Positions 1 through 8,050 of a DNA stretch of 64,000 nucleotides are shown here, in pieces. The DNA lies in contig NZ_CP024628.1 in NCBI RefSeq assembly GCF_024449095.1, positions 496,001 to 560,000 on the forward strand, in the 5' to 3' direction. The notes under the pieces were generated by a model that was not told the origin of the DNA, searched no databases, and was given only the letters and a program-made list of their open reading frames with translations. The translations under genes were made by a program, and so were the position numbers. This DNA is from Vibrio coralliilyticus. Its GTDB lineage: Bacteria; Pseudomonadota; Gammaproteobacteria; Enterobacterales; Vibrionaceae. Position 1 is the stretch's first letter. Each line of letters starts with the position of its first letter.

Positions 1-957
1 TCACCGATTGTCAAAGTGTACCTCAAAATGAAGTGGTCAAAGCTTAACTCTGTCGAAACCATTCAGATGGAAGTAAAAAAATACCTTGAGCAAACTTTGA
101 GCACAACAACAAAGGGTGTGACTTATTCGGGACTGGATAAGCTAGATAAAGAAACCTCTTATTTATTTGTGTCCAATCACCGTGACATTGCGATGGACCC
201 AGCACTGGTGAACTACGGCCTTCATCAGAGTGATCATAAAACGGTTCGTATTGCCATTGGCGATAACCTCTTGAAAAAGCCTTGTGCGACGGAACTGATG
301 AAGCTTAACAAGAGTTTCATCGTAAAACGTTCGGCGAAAGGCCCACGTGAAATGATGAAAGCGCTAGGCACTTTGTCTAGCTACATCAAACATTCGCTCG
401 ATACGGGTAACTCTATCTGGATCGCGCAAAAAGAAGGGCGCGCGAAAGATGGTAATGATTTTACCGATCCGGCGATCCTTAAAATGTTCCATGTGGAAGG
501 GCGTAAGCAGAAAATAGAGTTTTCAGAGTACATTAAATCATTGCGTATCGTCCCGGTTTCTATTTCCTATGAAAATGATCCATGTGATATCGCTAAAGCC
601 CGTGAGTTATTTGAAAAAGCCACCAGTGGTTCTTACGAAAAAGGCGAATTTGAAGATATTGAAAGCATCATTCAAGGCATTGTAGGTGATAAAGGTCGTA
701 TACATGTGGCATTTGGTGATGTCATTTATGATGACTTAGAAACACCAGAAGCGTTAGCAGAAGAGATTGATCGCCAGATCCATGACAATTACAAAGTGTT
801 CCCTATAAATGAGCTGGCTGCAGGTAACGAAAAGGTCGATCAAACAGTCAAAGACATCATGGCCGACAAGCTGAGCCAGTTACCCGAGGGTGCGCAACCT
901 TACTTAGTGGCAAGCTATGCCAATCCGGTTAAGAATCAAACCGCTAAGACTCCCTAA
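1..957 (+). CDS. Lipid acyltransferase, PlsC-like (5' end cut by window)
   Basis: Likely a 1-acyl-glycerol-3-phosphate acyltransferase-type enzyme that moves an acyl chain onto a lipid or related acceptor at the inner membrane. The conserved block SNHRDIAMD matches the catalytic NH...D motif, although the His-Asp spacing is five residues instead of the usual four. The later QKEGRAKDG resembles the EGTR-type substrate motif. The frame is open to base 1 without a stop, and the first in-frame start-like codon (GTG at 16) has no good ribosome binding site, so the true start is probably outside the window. The acceptor is unknown. The protein ends in a hydrophilic tail. Confidence 0.75.
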   Translation, partial: SPIVKVYLKMKWSKLNSVETIQMEVKKYLEQTLSTTTKGVTYSGLDKLDKETSYLFVSNHRDIAMDPALVNYGLHQSDHKTVRIAIGDNLLKKPCATELMKLNKSFIVKRSAKGPREMMKALGTLSSYIKHSLDTGNSIWIAQKEGRAKDGNDFTDPAILKMFHVEGRKQKIEFSEYIKSLRIVPVSISYENDPCDIAKARELFEKATSGSYEKGEFEDIESIIQGIVGDKGRIHVAFGDVIYDDLETPEALAEEIDRQIHDNYKVFPINELAAGNEKVDQTVKDIMADKLSQLPEGAQPYLVASYANPVKNQTAKTP

Positions 958-1059
958 GGGTAAAACTATCGCTTAGGTATAAATCTCTAAGCACAAGCTT
1001 CAGTATGTTTAATGCTCAGTTTGTGCTTGAAATTTAGGCTGATTTGCGTTGTTTTTCGG

Positions 1060-1413
1060 TTAGTCTTGCCAAAATACGGATTTAGGATCTTTGTCTACTT
1101 CGCGCATAATCGCCGTCAGATCATGACTTTGCGCAAGGTAAGGATAGGGCAGCCAATTTTCTTCATTGAGTTCGTCAGGCATAAATAGCAGCCAAGAGCT
1201 GCGCTCTTGGTTCCATTGCACCTTGGCAACAGGCATCATGTAATCGCAATGCGCTGAATCAAGCAGAAAATGTTGCTTGATGAATATCACTCCATTATCC
1301 GTTACGTCATAGCTCGCTTTACCTAATTCTGCAGGTAAGCTTTTATTACGCTGTTCACAGATTACCTGCGCGCGGCTTTCTACTTGTTTTTGCAGCAAAC
1401 TGACCAGTCCCAT
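1060..1413 (-). CDS. DUF3024-like small protein
   Basis: A 117-residue soluble protein without signal peptide or membrane segment. The second half, with PVAKVQWNQERSSW and the closing DKDPKSVFW, resembles the DUF3024 family common in vibrios, where a VAK...W...W block is followed by a terminal ED-x-FW motif. No function is known for that family. It is transcribed convergently with the acyltransferase, with a roughly 100-base gap between them. The family assignment is from memory of the pattern, so it is moderately sure. Confidence 0.55.
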   Translation of the reverse strand: MGLVSLLQKQVESRAQVICEQRNKSLPAELGKASYDVTDNGVIFIKQHFLLDSAHCDYMMPVAKVQWNQERSSWLLFMPDELNEENWLPYPYLAQSHDLTAIMREVDKDPKSVFWQD

Positions 1414-1551
1414 ACCGGCTCCATCATTAACGCTAACCTACCCATAGTATGTACAAGAATATGAGGAGTCTGCATAGGTTTTCACAAAAATGTCATGTAA
1501 TCGAAATATGATAGCGCGAGTTTACTTATCCGCATCAGATTGGAGATTATT

Positions 1552-2370
1552 ATGATTCGTATTGCGCTGGTGGCAATGTTGTCCTCTTCTTTACTTACTT
1601 TTCCTGCGCTGGCGAGTGAAGTTAATGTGTCCGGTTCTACATCGGTGGCACGTGTTATGGATGTATTGGCTGAAAACTTTAATACGGCCCACCCTGAAAC
1701 CTACATTGCAGTACAAGGTATCGGTTCAACTGCAGGTATTACCCTTTTAAAGAAAGGCGTAGCAGATATTGGTATGAGCTCACGATACCTGACAGAAAGT
1801 GAGCAGGATGAAACGTTAACGGTCACCCCTTTGGCATTTGATGGCTTGGCTGTTGTCGTCAATAAATCTAATCCGGTCCAAAATGTCAGTCGTGAGCAGC
1901 TATTCGATATCTATAAAGGTAAAATTACCAACTGGAAAGAGTTGGGGGGAGCCGATCAAAAAATTGCTGTAGTGACACGTGAAGCGTCATCCGGCTCACG
2001 TTATAGCTTTGAAAGCCTGCTGGGCCTTACGAAAATTGTAAATGGACGTCAGGTTTCAGATATCAATCCAGATAACTTAGTGGTTAATAGTAACAGCATG
2101 GTGAAAACCATCGTCAACCATAACAAACAAGCGATTGGATTTATTTCTACAGGATCTGTTGATAGCTCAATTAAAGCCATCACATTTGAGGGAGTAGATG
2201 CAAATAGCAAAACCATTGCTGAACGTAAATATGAACTGTCTCGCCCATTCCTTGTACTTTATAAGAAAGCGGAACTTGATAAAGATGCCCAGTCATTCAT
2301 TCAATACCTGCAAGGTAAAGAGGCTCAAACTTTAATCCGCGAATACGGTTATACGCCAATCAGTCAGTAG
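1552..2370 (+). CDS. PstS-like periplasmic phosphate-binding protein (orphan)
   Basis: A 272-residue periplasmic solute-binding protein of the PstS type. The start at 1552 is preferred because GGAG lies six bases upstream and it gives a clean signal peptide ending FPALA before SEVNVSGSTS. Phosphate-pocket motifs are visible: GSTSVARVMD near the mature N-terminus, GIGSTAG next, and REASSGSRYSF in the middle. PstS normally delivers phosphate to the PstCAB importer, but no pstCAB genes follow; the next gene faces the other way across a terminator. It may serve a transporter encoded elsewhere or act as a phosphate scavenger or sensor. No clear Pho box was identified by eye. Confidence 0.85.
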   Translation: MIRIALVAMLSSSLLTFPALASEVNVSGSTSVARVMDVLAENFNTAHPETYIAVQGIGSTAGITLLKKGVADIGMSSRYLTESEQDETLTVTPLAFDGLAVVVNKSNPVQNVSREQLFDIYKGKITNWKELGGADQKIAVVTREASSGSRYSFESLLGLTKIVNGRQVSDINPDNLVVNSNSMVKTIVNHNKQAIGFISTGSVDSSIKAITFEGVDANSKTIAERKYELSRPFLVLYKKAELDKDAQSFIQYLQGKEAQTLIREYGYTPISQ

Positions 2371-2381
2371 CAGAAACAAAA

Positions 2382-2406
2382 AAGGAGAGCTCAAGTAGCT
2401 CTCCTT
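2382..2406. terminator. Bidirectional terminator hairpin between pstS-like and maoC-like genes
   Basis: A perfect ten-base inverted repeat (AAGGAGAGCT / AGCTCTCCTT) with a five-base loop lies between two convergent genes. It is preceded by an A-run, which gives a T-run on the minus strand. Confidence 0.75.
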
Positions 2407-2422
2407 GATAATAAATGTACTA

Positions 2423-3115
2423 CTAGAAATGCAATTGAATAACCGAAACCACAATGGCACCAGGTCGACGAACACCTTCAATTTCAACTTTAATTTCACG
2501 CTCGATCTCCAATCCTTTCTTAATCGGAGTCACCTTAGAAAGCTTACTTACCGCTCGAACTCGGCTGTTAGCTTTGACTGGATATGGAAAGCGGACTTGG
2601 TTAAGACCAATGTTGACAACCATTTTGGCTGTAGGGAACAACGAATGATCGGGATCCACGCTGTCAGTTAACTTAGGTAGTAGAGCTAGTGTTAGAAAGC
2701 CATGTGCTATGGTTGTTTTAAATGGTGATTCACTTTCAGCACGCTCTGGATCGGTATGGATCCATTGCATGTCTTCTGTAACCTGCCCAAACTGATTGAT
2801 GCGCTCCTGAGAAATATCCAACCAATCACCAGTGTGAATAACTTCGCCTAATTTTTCCTGAAGCTCGTCAAACAGTTTTTGCGCTTCTGGCTTGAGTTCA
2901 ATAGACTTTGGCTTTGTTACCGTAGGCTCAACATGTGGTTGAACTTCATCGTTTACAGCAGGGCGTTGCAGATCTCTGAGGCGACTAAACAAGTGGCGGT
3001 TATTGGCTTTGTGCAAAAGCTCATCCCAATATTCACGTACTGCAGGGGACATCCACTGCATGAATTCAGAATGCTGTTTATCACCACGATGTTTAAATAG
3101 GTCTGCGACTTTCAT
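2423..3115 (-). CDS. MaoC-family (R)-enoyl-CoA hydratase-like protein
   Basis: A 230-residue protein with an N-terminal helical extension of about 85 residues followed by a MaoC/PhaJ hot-dog domain. The hydratase signature is visible as EDMQWIHTDPERA (the catalytic D-x4-H pair) followed by the IAHGFLTLALLP block typical of PhaJ and FAS-type hydratases. Such enzymes hydrate trans-2-enoyl-CoA to (R)-3-hydroxyacyl-CoA, linking beta-oxidation to other acyl pools. No polyhydroxyalkanoate genes adjoin it here. The extension resembles short phasin-like helices, but that is only an impression. Confidence 0.8.
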   Translation of the reverse strand: MKVADLFKHRGDKQHSEFMQWMSPAVREYWDELLHKANNRHLFSRLRDLQRPAVNDEVQPHVEPTVTKPKSIELKPEAQKLFDELQEKLGEVIHTGDWLDISQERINQFGQVTEDMQWIHTDPERAESESPFKTTIAHGFLTLALLPKLTDSVDPDHSLFPTAKMVVNIGLNQVRFPYPVKANSRVRAVSKLSKVTPIKKGLEIEREIKVEIEGVRRPGAIVVSVIQLHF

Positions 3116-3391
3116 AACAACCTCAGAAATCTCTCATTGATATAGGTCAACCCACTAATTTTGAAACACTTCACAATTATGCGCAATGATTTTCGGGCGT
3201 ACATATGTTATCTCAAAGTGCTATTTCTTTTAAAAATCAGTATCTTTCTAATAAAACATTATTTTATTAGAAAATGCACTTTAGAGTATTTACACTTCAA
3301 AATGCGTTGGTTTTTGGCGTTTTCAGCGATAAAAACACAAAATCAGGTGGTTGATTTATCGTCATTTAACTCAGTGACTACAAATTAATTC
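3116..3391. other. AT-rich intergenic stretch
   Basis: Upstream region of the MaoC gene (minus strand) and of tRNA-Ser (plus strand). It is strongly AT-rich. A 75-codon plus-strand frame here has no ribosome binding site and an odd composition, so no gene is called. Confidence 0.6.
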
Positions 3392-3420
3392 TTTACAAAA
3401 TTCATGCCAAAATCTAAACT
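3392..3420 (+). promoter_or_regulatory. Sigma-70 promoter of tRNA-Ser
   Basis: TTTACA at 3392-3397 and TAAACT at 3415-3420 are separated by exactly 17 bases. A GC-rich discriminator (GCCTGCGC) follows, as is typical of stringently controlled stable-RNA promoters, about a dozen bases before the tRNA. Confidence 0.7.
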
Positions 3421-3431
3421 GCCTGCGCATT

Positions 3432-3522
3432 GGAGAGATGGCTGAGTGGTTGAAAGCACCGGTCTTGAAAACCGGCATACGTTAATAGCGTATCTAGGGT
3501 TCAAATCCCTATCTCTCCGCCA
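3432..3522 (+). tRNA. tRNA-Ser (anticodon TGA)
   Basis: A class II tRNA of 91 bases with encoded CCA. The acceptor arms GGAGAGA / TCTCTCC pair perfectly. The anticodon stem CCGGT / ACCGG encloses the loop CTTGAAA with anticodon TGA at 3466-3468. A long variable arm and a T-arm with GGTTCAAATCC follow. It reads UCA-type serine codons. Confidence 0.97.
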
Positions 3523-3534
3523 CATTCAAAGATT

Positions 3535-3568
3535 AAGCCGCTGTTTTTACAGCGGCTTTTTCGTTTTT
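3535..3568 (+). terminator. Terminator of tRNA-Ser
   Basis: The ten-base stem AAGCCGCTGT / ACAGCGGCTT with a TTTT loop is followed by a T-rich tail, 12 bases after the CCA end. Confidence 0.85.
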
Positions 3569-3604
3569 CATTTTGATAAAACGCGCGGTTTACCAAAGGT
3601 TGCT

Positions 3605-4858
3605 TTATACCTCTCTCTCTGTACTGTTTTGCCGAGCGGCAACTTTTTCATCAAAACTGGCCACCTTACCTGCAAATGCTTTTGATAAGCTCTTAGGAAT
3701 GGATGTGGCTAGAGGTAAGTTCGCTTTCATTGGGTCGACGGCTCGATTTCGTACGAGTACTTCAAAGTGAAGATGTGGTCCAGTGAGGCGACCAGTTGCA
3801 CCAGATAGAGCTATCTTCTGGCCGCGCTTAACCTGCTGCCCTTTCTTTACTAAAAAGCGACTTAGGTGTAGGTATCGTGTTTTATAAACACTGTTGTGCT
3901 CTATCACTAGGTACTTACCAGCATATGGGTGGTTTCTTATCGCAATCACTTTTCCATCTCCCGTTGAGTAGATAGGAGTGCCGACCGGCGTTGCGAAATC
4001 GGTGCCGTTATGAGGTGAAATTCTGCCTGTGACCGGGTGCCTTCTTTTAGGGTTAAAAGGCGAGGTGATACGGCGATAGGCTTTGGTTATCGGGTATCGA
4101 TCAAATGCTTGCTCTAGGCTATTTCCCTTACGGTCATAGAAGCGCCCATCCTCCGCGAGAAAAGCAGCGACCTCTCTTCCTCTTAGCGACAACGCTATGC
4201 CTTCGATTTCTGCATTTCCAGTTTTATGTGTGTCCAAAAACTGTTCATTGACCAGAATGTTAAAACTATCGCCGGTACGTAAATCCCGGGCGAAGTTGAC
4301 TTTATCTCTCAATATACGCGTGATATTTGCAATCTGTGTGGTTGTTAAACCGAGTTGATGCGCTGCGATAGAGAAGCTGCCGTTGATTTCACCGGAATAA
4401 AGCGTTGAGCGCCATTGGCTGGGTTGTTCATCGAAGCGATAGGTGAACTGGCCACTGCTGTCTTGTTCATAAATGGCTTGCTCTACTAGACTCTCGTGAA
4501 AAATCAGAGATAGCAATTTCCGCTTATCCCTATCAATCACGAATTCTAAGTGGTCACCTGGTTTTATCGTATCTAGCTTAAGTGAAGTTAAATCCGCTTC
4601 CAGTACCTCCTGTAATGTCTGATAAGGCAACCCCCATTCAGAGAAGATAGAGCTTAATGTATCCCCAACTTTTACGATGTAATGTACTTTCATTGGCTGG
4701 ATATCTGGAGTGATTGCACCTGGAAGTGACTGATACATGACTTTCGTTATTTGTTGAGTGGTGGAGGGCATTGTTTCGGTGTGTTCAATTTGGATGAGTG
4801 CGGCGGTGGTAAAGCAGGTGATAGCAATCAGGATCAGGGCTAGACGATTAACTGGCAT
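3605..4858 (-). CDS. LysM / M23 peptidoglycan endopeptidase
   Basis: A 417-residue cell-wall hydrolase that should cut peptide cross-links in the periplasm. Visible in order: a short N-terminal membrane or signal segment (LALILIAITCFTTAAL), an OapA/LysM-like region around residues 55-110 (VGDTLSSIFSEWG), a linker domain, and a C-terminal zinc-dependent M23 (LytM) domain. That domain has HNGTDFATPVGTP and GPHLHFEV, supplying the HxxxD and HxH zinc ligands. The layout matches the Shy family of V. cholerae elongation endopeptidases. One of these, ShyB, is known to be Zur-repressed, and the Zur-like palindrome just upstream fits that member. The exact paralogue is inferred. Confidence 0.88.
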   Translation of the reverse strand: MPVNRLALILIAITCFTTAALIQIEHTETMPSTTQQITKVMYQSLPGAITPDIQPMKVHYIVKVGDTLSSIFSEWGLPYQTLQEVLEADLTSLKLDTIKPGDHLEFVIDRDKRKLLSLIFHESLVEQAIYEQDSSGQFTYRFDEQPSQWRSTLYSGEINGSFSIAAHQLGLTTTQIANITRILRDKVNFARDLRTGDSFNILVNEQFLDTHKTGNAEIEGIALSLRGREVAAFLAEDGRFYDRKGNSLEQAFDRYPITKAYRRITSPFNPKRRHPVTGRISPHNGTDFATPVGTPIYSTGDGKVIAIRNHPYAGKYLVIEHNSVYKTRYLHLSRFLVKKGQQVKRGQKIALSGATGRLTGPHLHFEVLVRNRAVDPMKANLPLATSIPKSLSKAFAGKVASFDEKVAARQNSTEREV

Positions 4859-4883
4859 GGTAAATTCAGCTGTAATTTAAATG

Positions 4884-4901
4884 GTTATGTTATAACATAT
4901 C
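4884..4901. promoter_or_regulatory. Zur-like operator upstream of the M23 endopeptidase
   Basis: A 14-base perfect palindrome, TATGTTATAACATA (4886-4899), is flanked by a further G/C pair, about 30 bases before the endopeptidase start. The TGTTATAACA core resembles gamma-proteobacterial Zur operators. The protein family includes a known Zur-regulated member, but binding itself is inferred. Confidence 0.5.
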
Positions 4902-4943
4902 ATTTTTGTGTTTTGTAGTGTTCATCTTAAGGGGGAGGCGGGC

Positions 4944-5837
4944 TTAGACTGGCTTAAATTGCTTACGAAACGCAGAAGGCGTTGTGCTTTTCATTGCCCT
5001 AAATTGGCGGTTAAAGTTTGAAAGGTTTTGAAAACCTGTTAGTTCGGCAACCAGTGAAACTGGCTTGGTCGAGCTTGCTAATAACTCACATGCTTTGCCG
5101 ATGCGATATTGCTTTAAGTGTTCTGAAAAGCTGACGCCATAGTGTTTTTCGTACATACGGTAAATAGAACTTTCGCTCATGTGAAGAAGCTGACACAAGT
5201 CAGACACTTTGATGGGCTGATGGTAATGGGTTTCGATGTACTTACGAGCTTCTTCTATTCTCAGGTAAGACTCTTTGTCATCTTTAAATTGGTGTAAATA
5301 ATAAGGAGACGCCGACAACCTACGCTTGTTGTCATCTTCGAGTAACAGCATGATTATATCTATTACCTTTAATACTTGGCGCTGTGGAGGTAAATCATCA
5401 AAGTGATCCACAAGCACACTTACTTTCTCAGCCACTTCCTTACTGAATTCGATCCCGTAGGCTGAGTCGTTTAACAATCGCTTTAACTCGCGAGCTTCTG
5501 GGATCAGCTCTTGTATCCTTTCAAGCCACTGATGTTTAAGCCATATTACTACGGTGTGGTGCGCGCTTTCCTCTACTCCCGATAAACGACCAGCGAGCAT
5601 GTGAGGTAGCCCTGGGCCATACAAAAACATTGATTGATGGTTGATTTTACCAATGCTGTCACCTGCGAAATAATTGCCCTCGAATACCCGTTGTGGATCA
5701 AGGTATAACACCAGTTCGTACTCTGCATGATAGTGCCAAGCACAGGCGTATTCGAGCTTAGGTACTGGGCTGCGAAAGTGTTTTACCAGCCAATTGAAAT
5801 TGGATGTATGACGAATATTTTCGATAAATGGCTTCAA
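4944..5837 (-). CDS. AraC-family transcriptional regulator (cupin N-domain)
   Basis: A 297-residue regulator. The N-terminal half carries a cupin-like sensor block (CAWHYHAEYELVLYL), a usual ligand pocket. The C-terminal hundred residues hold two helix-turn-helix motifs (KVSDLCQLLHMSESSIYRMY and VSLVAELTGFQNLSNFNRQF), ending with the family's SAFRKQF. It is divergent from the Set-type sugar exporter across 191 bases, which suggests it controls that gene, perhaps in response to a sugar. The ligand is not deducible. Confidence 0.88.
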   Translation of the reverse strand: MKPFIENIRHTSNFNWLVKHFRSPVPKLEYACAWHYHAEYELVLYLDPQRVFEGNYFAGDSIGKINHQSMFLYGPGLPHMLAGRLSGVEESAHHTVVIWLKHQWLERIQELIPEARELKRLLNDSAYGIEFSKEVAEKVSVLVDHFDDLPPQRQVLKVIDIIMLLLEDDNKRRLSASPYYLHQFKDDKESYLRIEEARKYIETHYHQPIKVSDLCQLLHMSESSIYRMYEKHYGVSFSEHLKQYRIGKACELLASSTKPVSLVAELTGFQNLSNFNRQFRAMKSTTPSAFRKQFKPV

Positions 5838-6028
5838 GAGAAAAGTCCTTACTAAAGTAATCCTAAATTCAGAAAACTAGCTAAAAGCTGTCATTGAAAA
5901 TGTCATTATTGATGGAAAAGTATCAGAGTTAGGTCGAATACCATTAATTTAGCCGCCATTGATTGATTAGACTAGAGCGGATCTCACAGATGAGCACAAT
6001 TCGTCCATTAGGTATAAAGAGTAGATAA

Positions 6029-7234
6029 ATGTATAAAGATCAAACTGCGATATTATTTATTATTACTGCCTTTGTTTCAGGCTTATGCGGTGCCTTTTTT
6101 TATCCACTTTCAAGTTTGTTTATTGTTGAAGCATTAGGCGCCTCACCTATGATGTTATCAGCTTACATGGTGACAGCCGTGACAAGTTCAGTGATTGTGT
6201 CACAGATCATCGCTCGATATTCTGACCAAGGCTGGCAAAGAAAAAGAATTCTGGTGACCTCACTGAGCTGCTATTTCATTACGGTCGTCAGTTTTATTTT
6301 TATCAGAGAGTACTGGTTGGCCATCCTTGTTGTCACTTTGTTTGGTAGCGTGAGCGGTGCTGCATTTGGTCAACTGTTTGCCCTTGGAAGAGAATACGGT
6401 GATAGTAAATTCGAAGATAGCACTAGCTTTCTTTCTATCATGAGAGCCGGGATTGCCATCGCATGGGTATTCGGGCCTCCTATTGCTTTTGTTCTTAAAG
6501 CTCAGTTTGGATTTAGTGCTTCATTTGCTGTGTCCGCGATCATAGTGAGCGTTGCGATTGTTGTCATTACACGCTACCTGCCTAGTGGTGTTACAAAGGC
6601 TTCTGGGAATGAAAGAAATAGCAGGTTACTCGGCTCGTCAGTGAATGTTCTGACGGTGTTATACGCTTTTGTCGTGGTGTTCGCTTTTACAGCCAACAAC
6701 CTATACATCGTTAGTATGCCTTTATACTTATCTCAAGAGGTCAAGGTCGAAGCGAACTGGTTGGGCGTACTATTTGGAGTTGCTGCCTTATGCGAAATAC
6801 CAGTCATGTTCTATGCCGGAAGGTTGGCCGCCAGATATAGCGCGGTACGTATCATGTGTGTAGGGCTTTTTAGTGGATGTGTGTTTTTTCTGACGATGTT
6901 GATGGCGGTGGATAAAACCACGTTGATCTTAGCTCAGATATTCAATGGTATCTTTATTGGTAGTTGTGCGACATTAGGTATGGTCGTCTTACAAGATATG
7001 ATGCGCGATAGATTGGGAACGGCATCGACGCTTTTTTCCAATTTGCTCAATGTGAGCATGTTAGTGGCTAGCTTAGCGGTTGGACTGGTTGGTGAAATGT
7101 ATAGTTATTACAGTGCGTTCTATGTCTGTTTATCGGCTGTGGTGTCTGCTTTATTACTGCTTGTGTTGTTTTCGTATAGTACTAAAAGAATGCAAGATCG
7201 TCGGTTCGTTGCGGAGAACACGTTGGGTGGGTAA
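6029..7234 (+). CDS. Set-type sugar efflux transporter (MFS)
   Basis: A 401-residue inner-membrane protein with about twelve hydrophobic segments. The N-terminal FFYPLSSLFIVEALGASP and the following SDQGWQRKR loop closely resemble SetA/SetB, MFS proton antiporters that export lactose, glucose analogues and related sugars. It is divergent from an AraC regulator. The Set genes of enterics relieve sugar-phosphate stress; whether this one does so is unknown. A terminator follows directly. Confidence 0.82.
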   Translation: MYKDQTAILFIITAFVSGLCGAFFYPLSSLFIVEALGASPMMLSAYMVTAVTSSVIVSQIIARYSDQGWQRKRILVTSLSCYFITVVSFIFIREYWLAILVVTLFGSVSGAAFGQLFALGREYGDSKFEDSTSFLSIMRAGIAIAWVFGPPIAFVLKAQFGFSASFAVSAIIVSVAIVVITRYLPSGVTKASGNERNSRLLGSSVNVLTVLYAFVVVFAFTANNLYIVSMPLYLSQEVKVEANWLGVLFGVAALCEIPVMFYAGRLAARYSAVRIMCVGLFSGCVFFLTMLMAVDKTTLILAQIFNGIFIGSCATLGMVVLQDMMRDRLGTASTLFSNLLNVSMLVASLAVGLVGEMYSYYSAFYVCLSAVVSALLLLVLFSYSTKRMQDRRFVAENTLGG

Positions 7235-7239
7235 TGAGC

Positions 7240-7264
7240 AAGGAGCGCTGGTTGCGCTCCTTTT
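7240..7264 (+). terminator. Terminator of the sugar exporter
   Basis: The perfect nine-base stem AAGGAGCGC / GCGCTCCTT with a five-base loop is followed by TTTT, between the convergent exporter and hutD. Confidence 0.75.
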
Positions 7265-7267
7265 CGG

Positions 7268-8050
7268 CTATGCCACTGGGTAAACCATGGGGAAATCCAG
7301 AGATGGATGTTTGTCTACCAAAGGCTTATAGCCGTAGACGGATTCAATCATTTCAGATGTCAGAGCTTCCCAAGGTGTGGCGTCACACACCAGCCTTCCA
7401 TCATGCAGTACAACAAGGCGATCGGAATATTGAGCAGCCAAATTGAGGTCATGCAAGACCACAACTACGGCGGTGTTTTGCTCGTCTGCAAGTTGGCGGG
7501 CAATCTTCAACGTATTGTGTTGATGCGCAAGATCGAGTGCGGATGTCGGCTCATCGAGCATCAAAATCTTATTATCACCTGAGTGAGACAATTGAACTAA
7601 CACGCGTGCAAGATGCAGTCGCTGTTTTTCACCACCAGATAGAGAAGGGTAGAGGCGCTCGGTAAGGTGTGCAACATCCGTCCTCTCCATGTATTGTTTT
7701 GCTAACGTTTGAGTTTGTTTGTTGGGCAAGTTAAGTGGAATCGCACCAAGCTCAACAACTTCATGTGCCAAAAACGGGAAGTTCAAAGTGCTGTGTTGAG
7801 GCAGCATTCCAAGGTGCTTGGCCAGTGTGCCTGCTTGCCACTCTTTTCGATGCTTACCAAAGTACTGAATGTTATTGTTGGATGGGATTTCACCACATAG
7901 CAATTTAAGTAATGTGCTCTTGCCTGCGCCGTTAGGCCCAAGAAGGGCGGTCACTTCCCCTGACTTTATTTCGATGTCGATCTTGTCCAGAACCTTGCGA
8001 TCGCCAAAGTCTATTGAGATGTTCTTTCCGGATAGTGCAACGTTACCCAT
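7268..8050 (-). CDS. hutD: Hemin ABC transporter ATPase HutD
   Basis: A 260-residue ATPase of the hemin importer on the cytoplasmic face. Walker A GPNGAGKS lies at residues 38-45, the signature LSGGEKQR in the middle, Walker B ILMLDEPTSALD after it, and the H-loop VVLHDLNLA follows. It belongs to the HmuV/FecE group. It is the last gene of tonB-exbB-exbD-hutB-hutC-hutD, and its start overlaps the hutC stop (TAATG), which indicates translational coupling. It drives hemin through HutC. Confidence 0.93.
   Translation of the reverse strand: MGNVALSGKNISIDFGDRKVLDKIDIEIKSGEVTALLGPNGAGKSTLLKLLCGEIPSNNNIQYFGKHRKEWQAGTLAKHLGMLPQHSTLNFPFLAHEVVELGAIPLNLPNKQTQTLAKQYMERTDVAHLTERLYPSLSGGEKQRLHLARVLVQLSHSGDNKILMLDEPTSALDLAHQHNTLKIARQLADEQNTAVVVVLHDLNLAAQYSDRLVVLHDGRLVCDATPWEALTSEMIESVYGYKPLVDKHPSLDFPMVYPVA

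Noticed and set aside
989..1028. AAGCACAA / TTGTGCTT inverted repeat after the acyltransferase
   Set aside because: The loop is about 24 bases and there is no T-run, so it is too weak to call a terminator.
3161..3388. 75-codon frame between maoC-like gene and tRNA-Ser
   Set aside because: No ribosome binding site, AT-rich, no recognisable domain, and it runs into the tRNA promoter.
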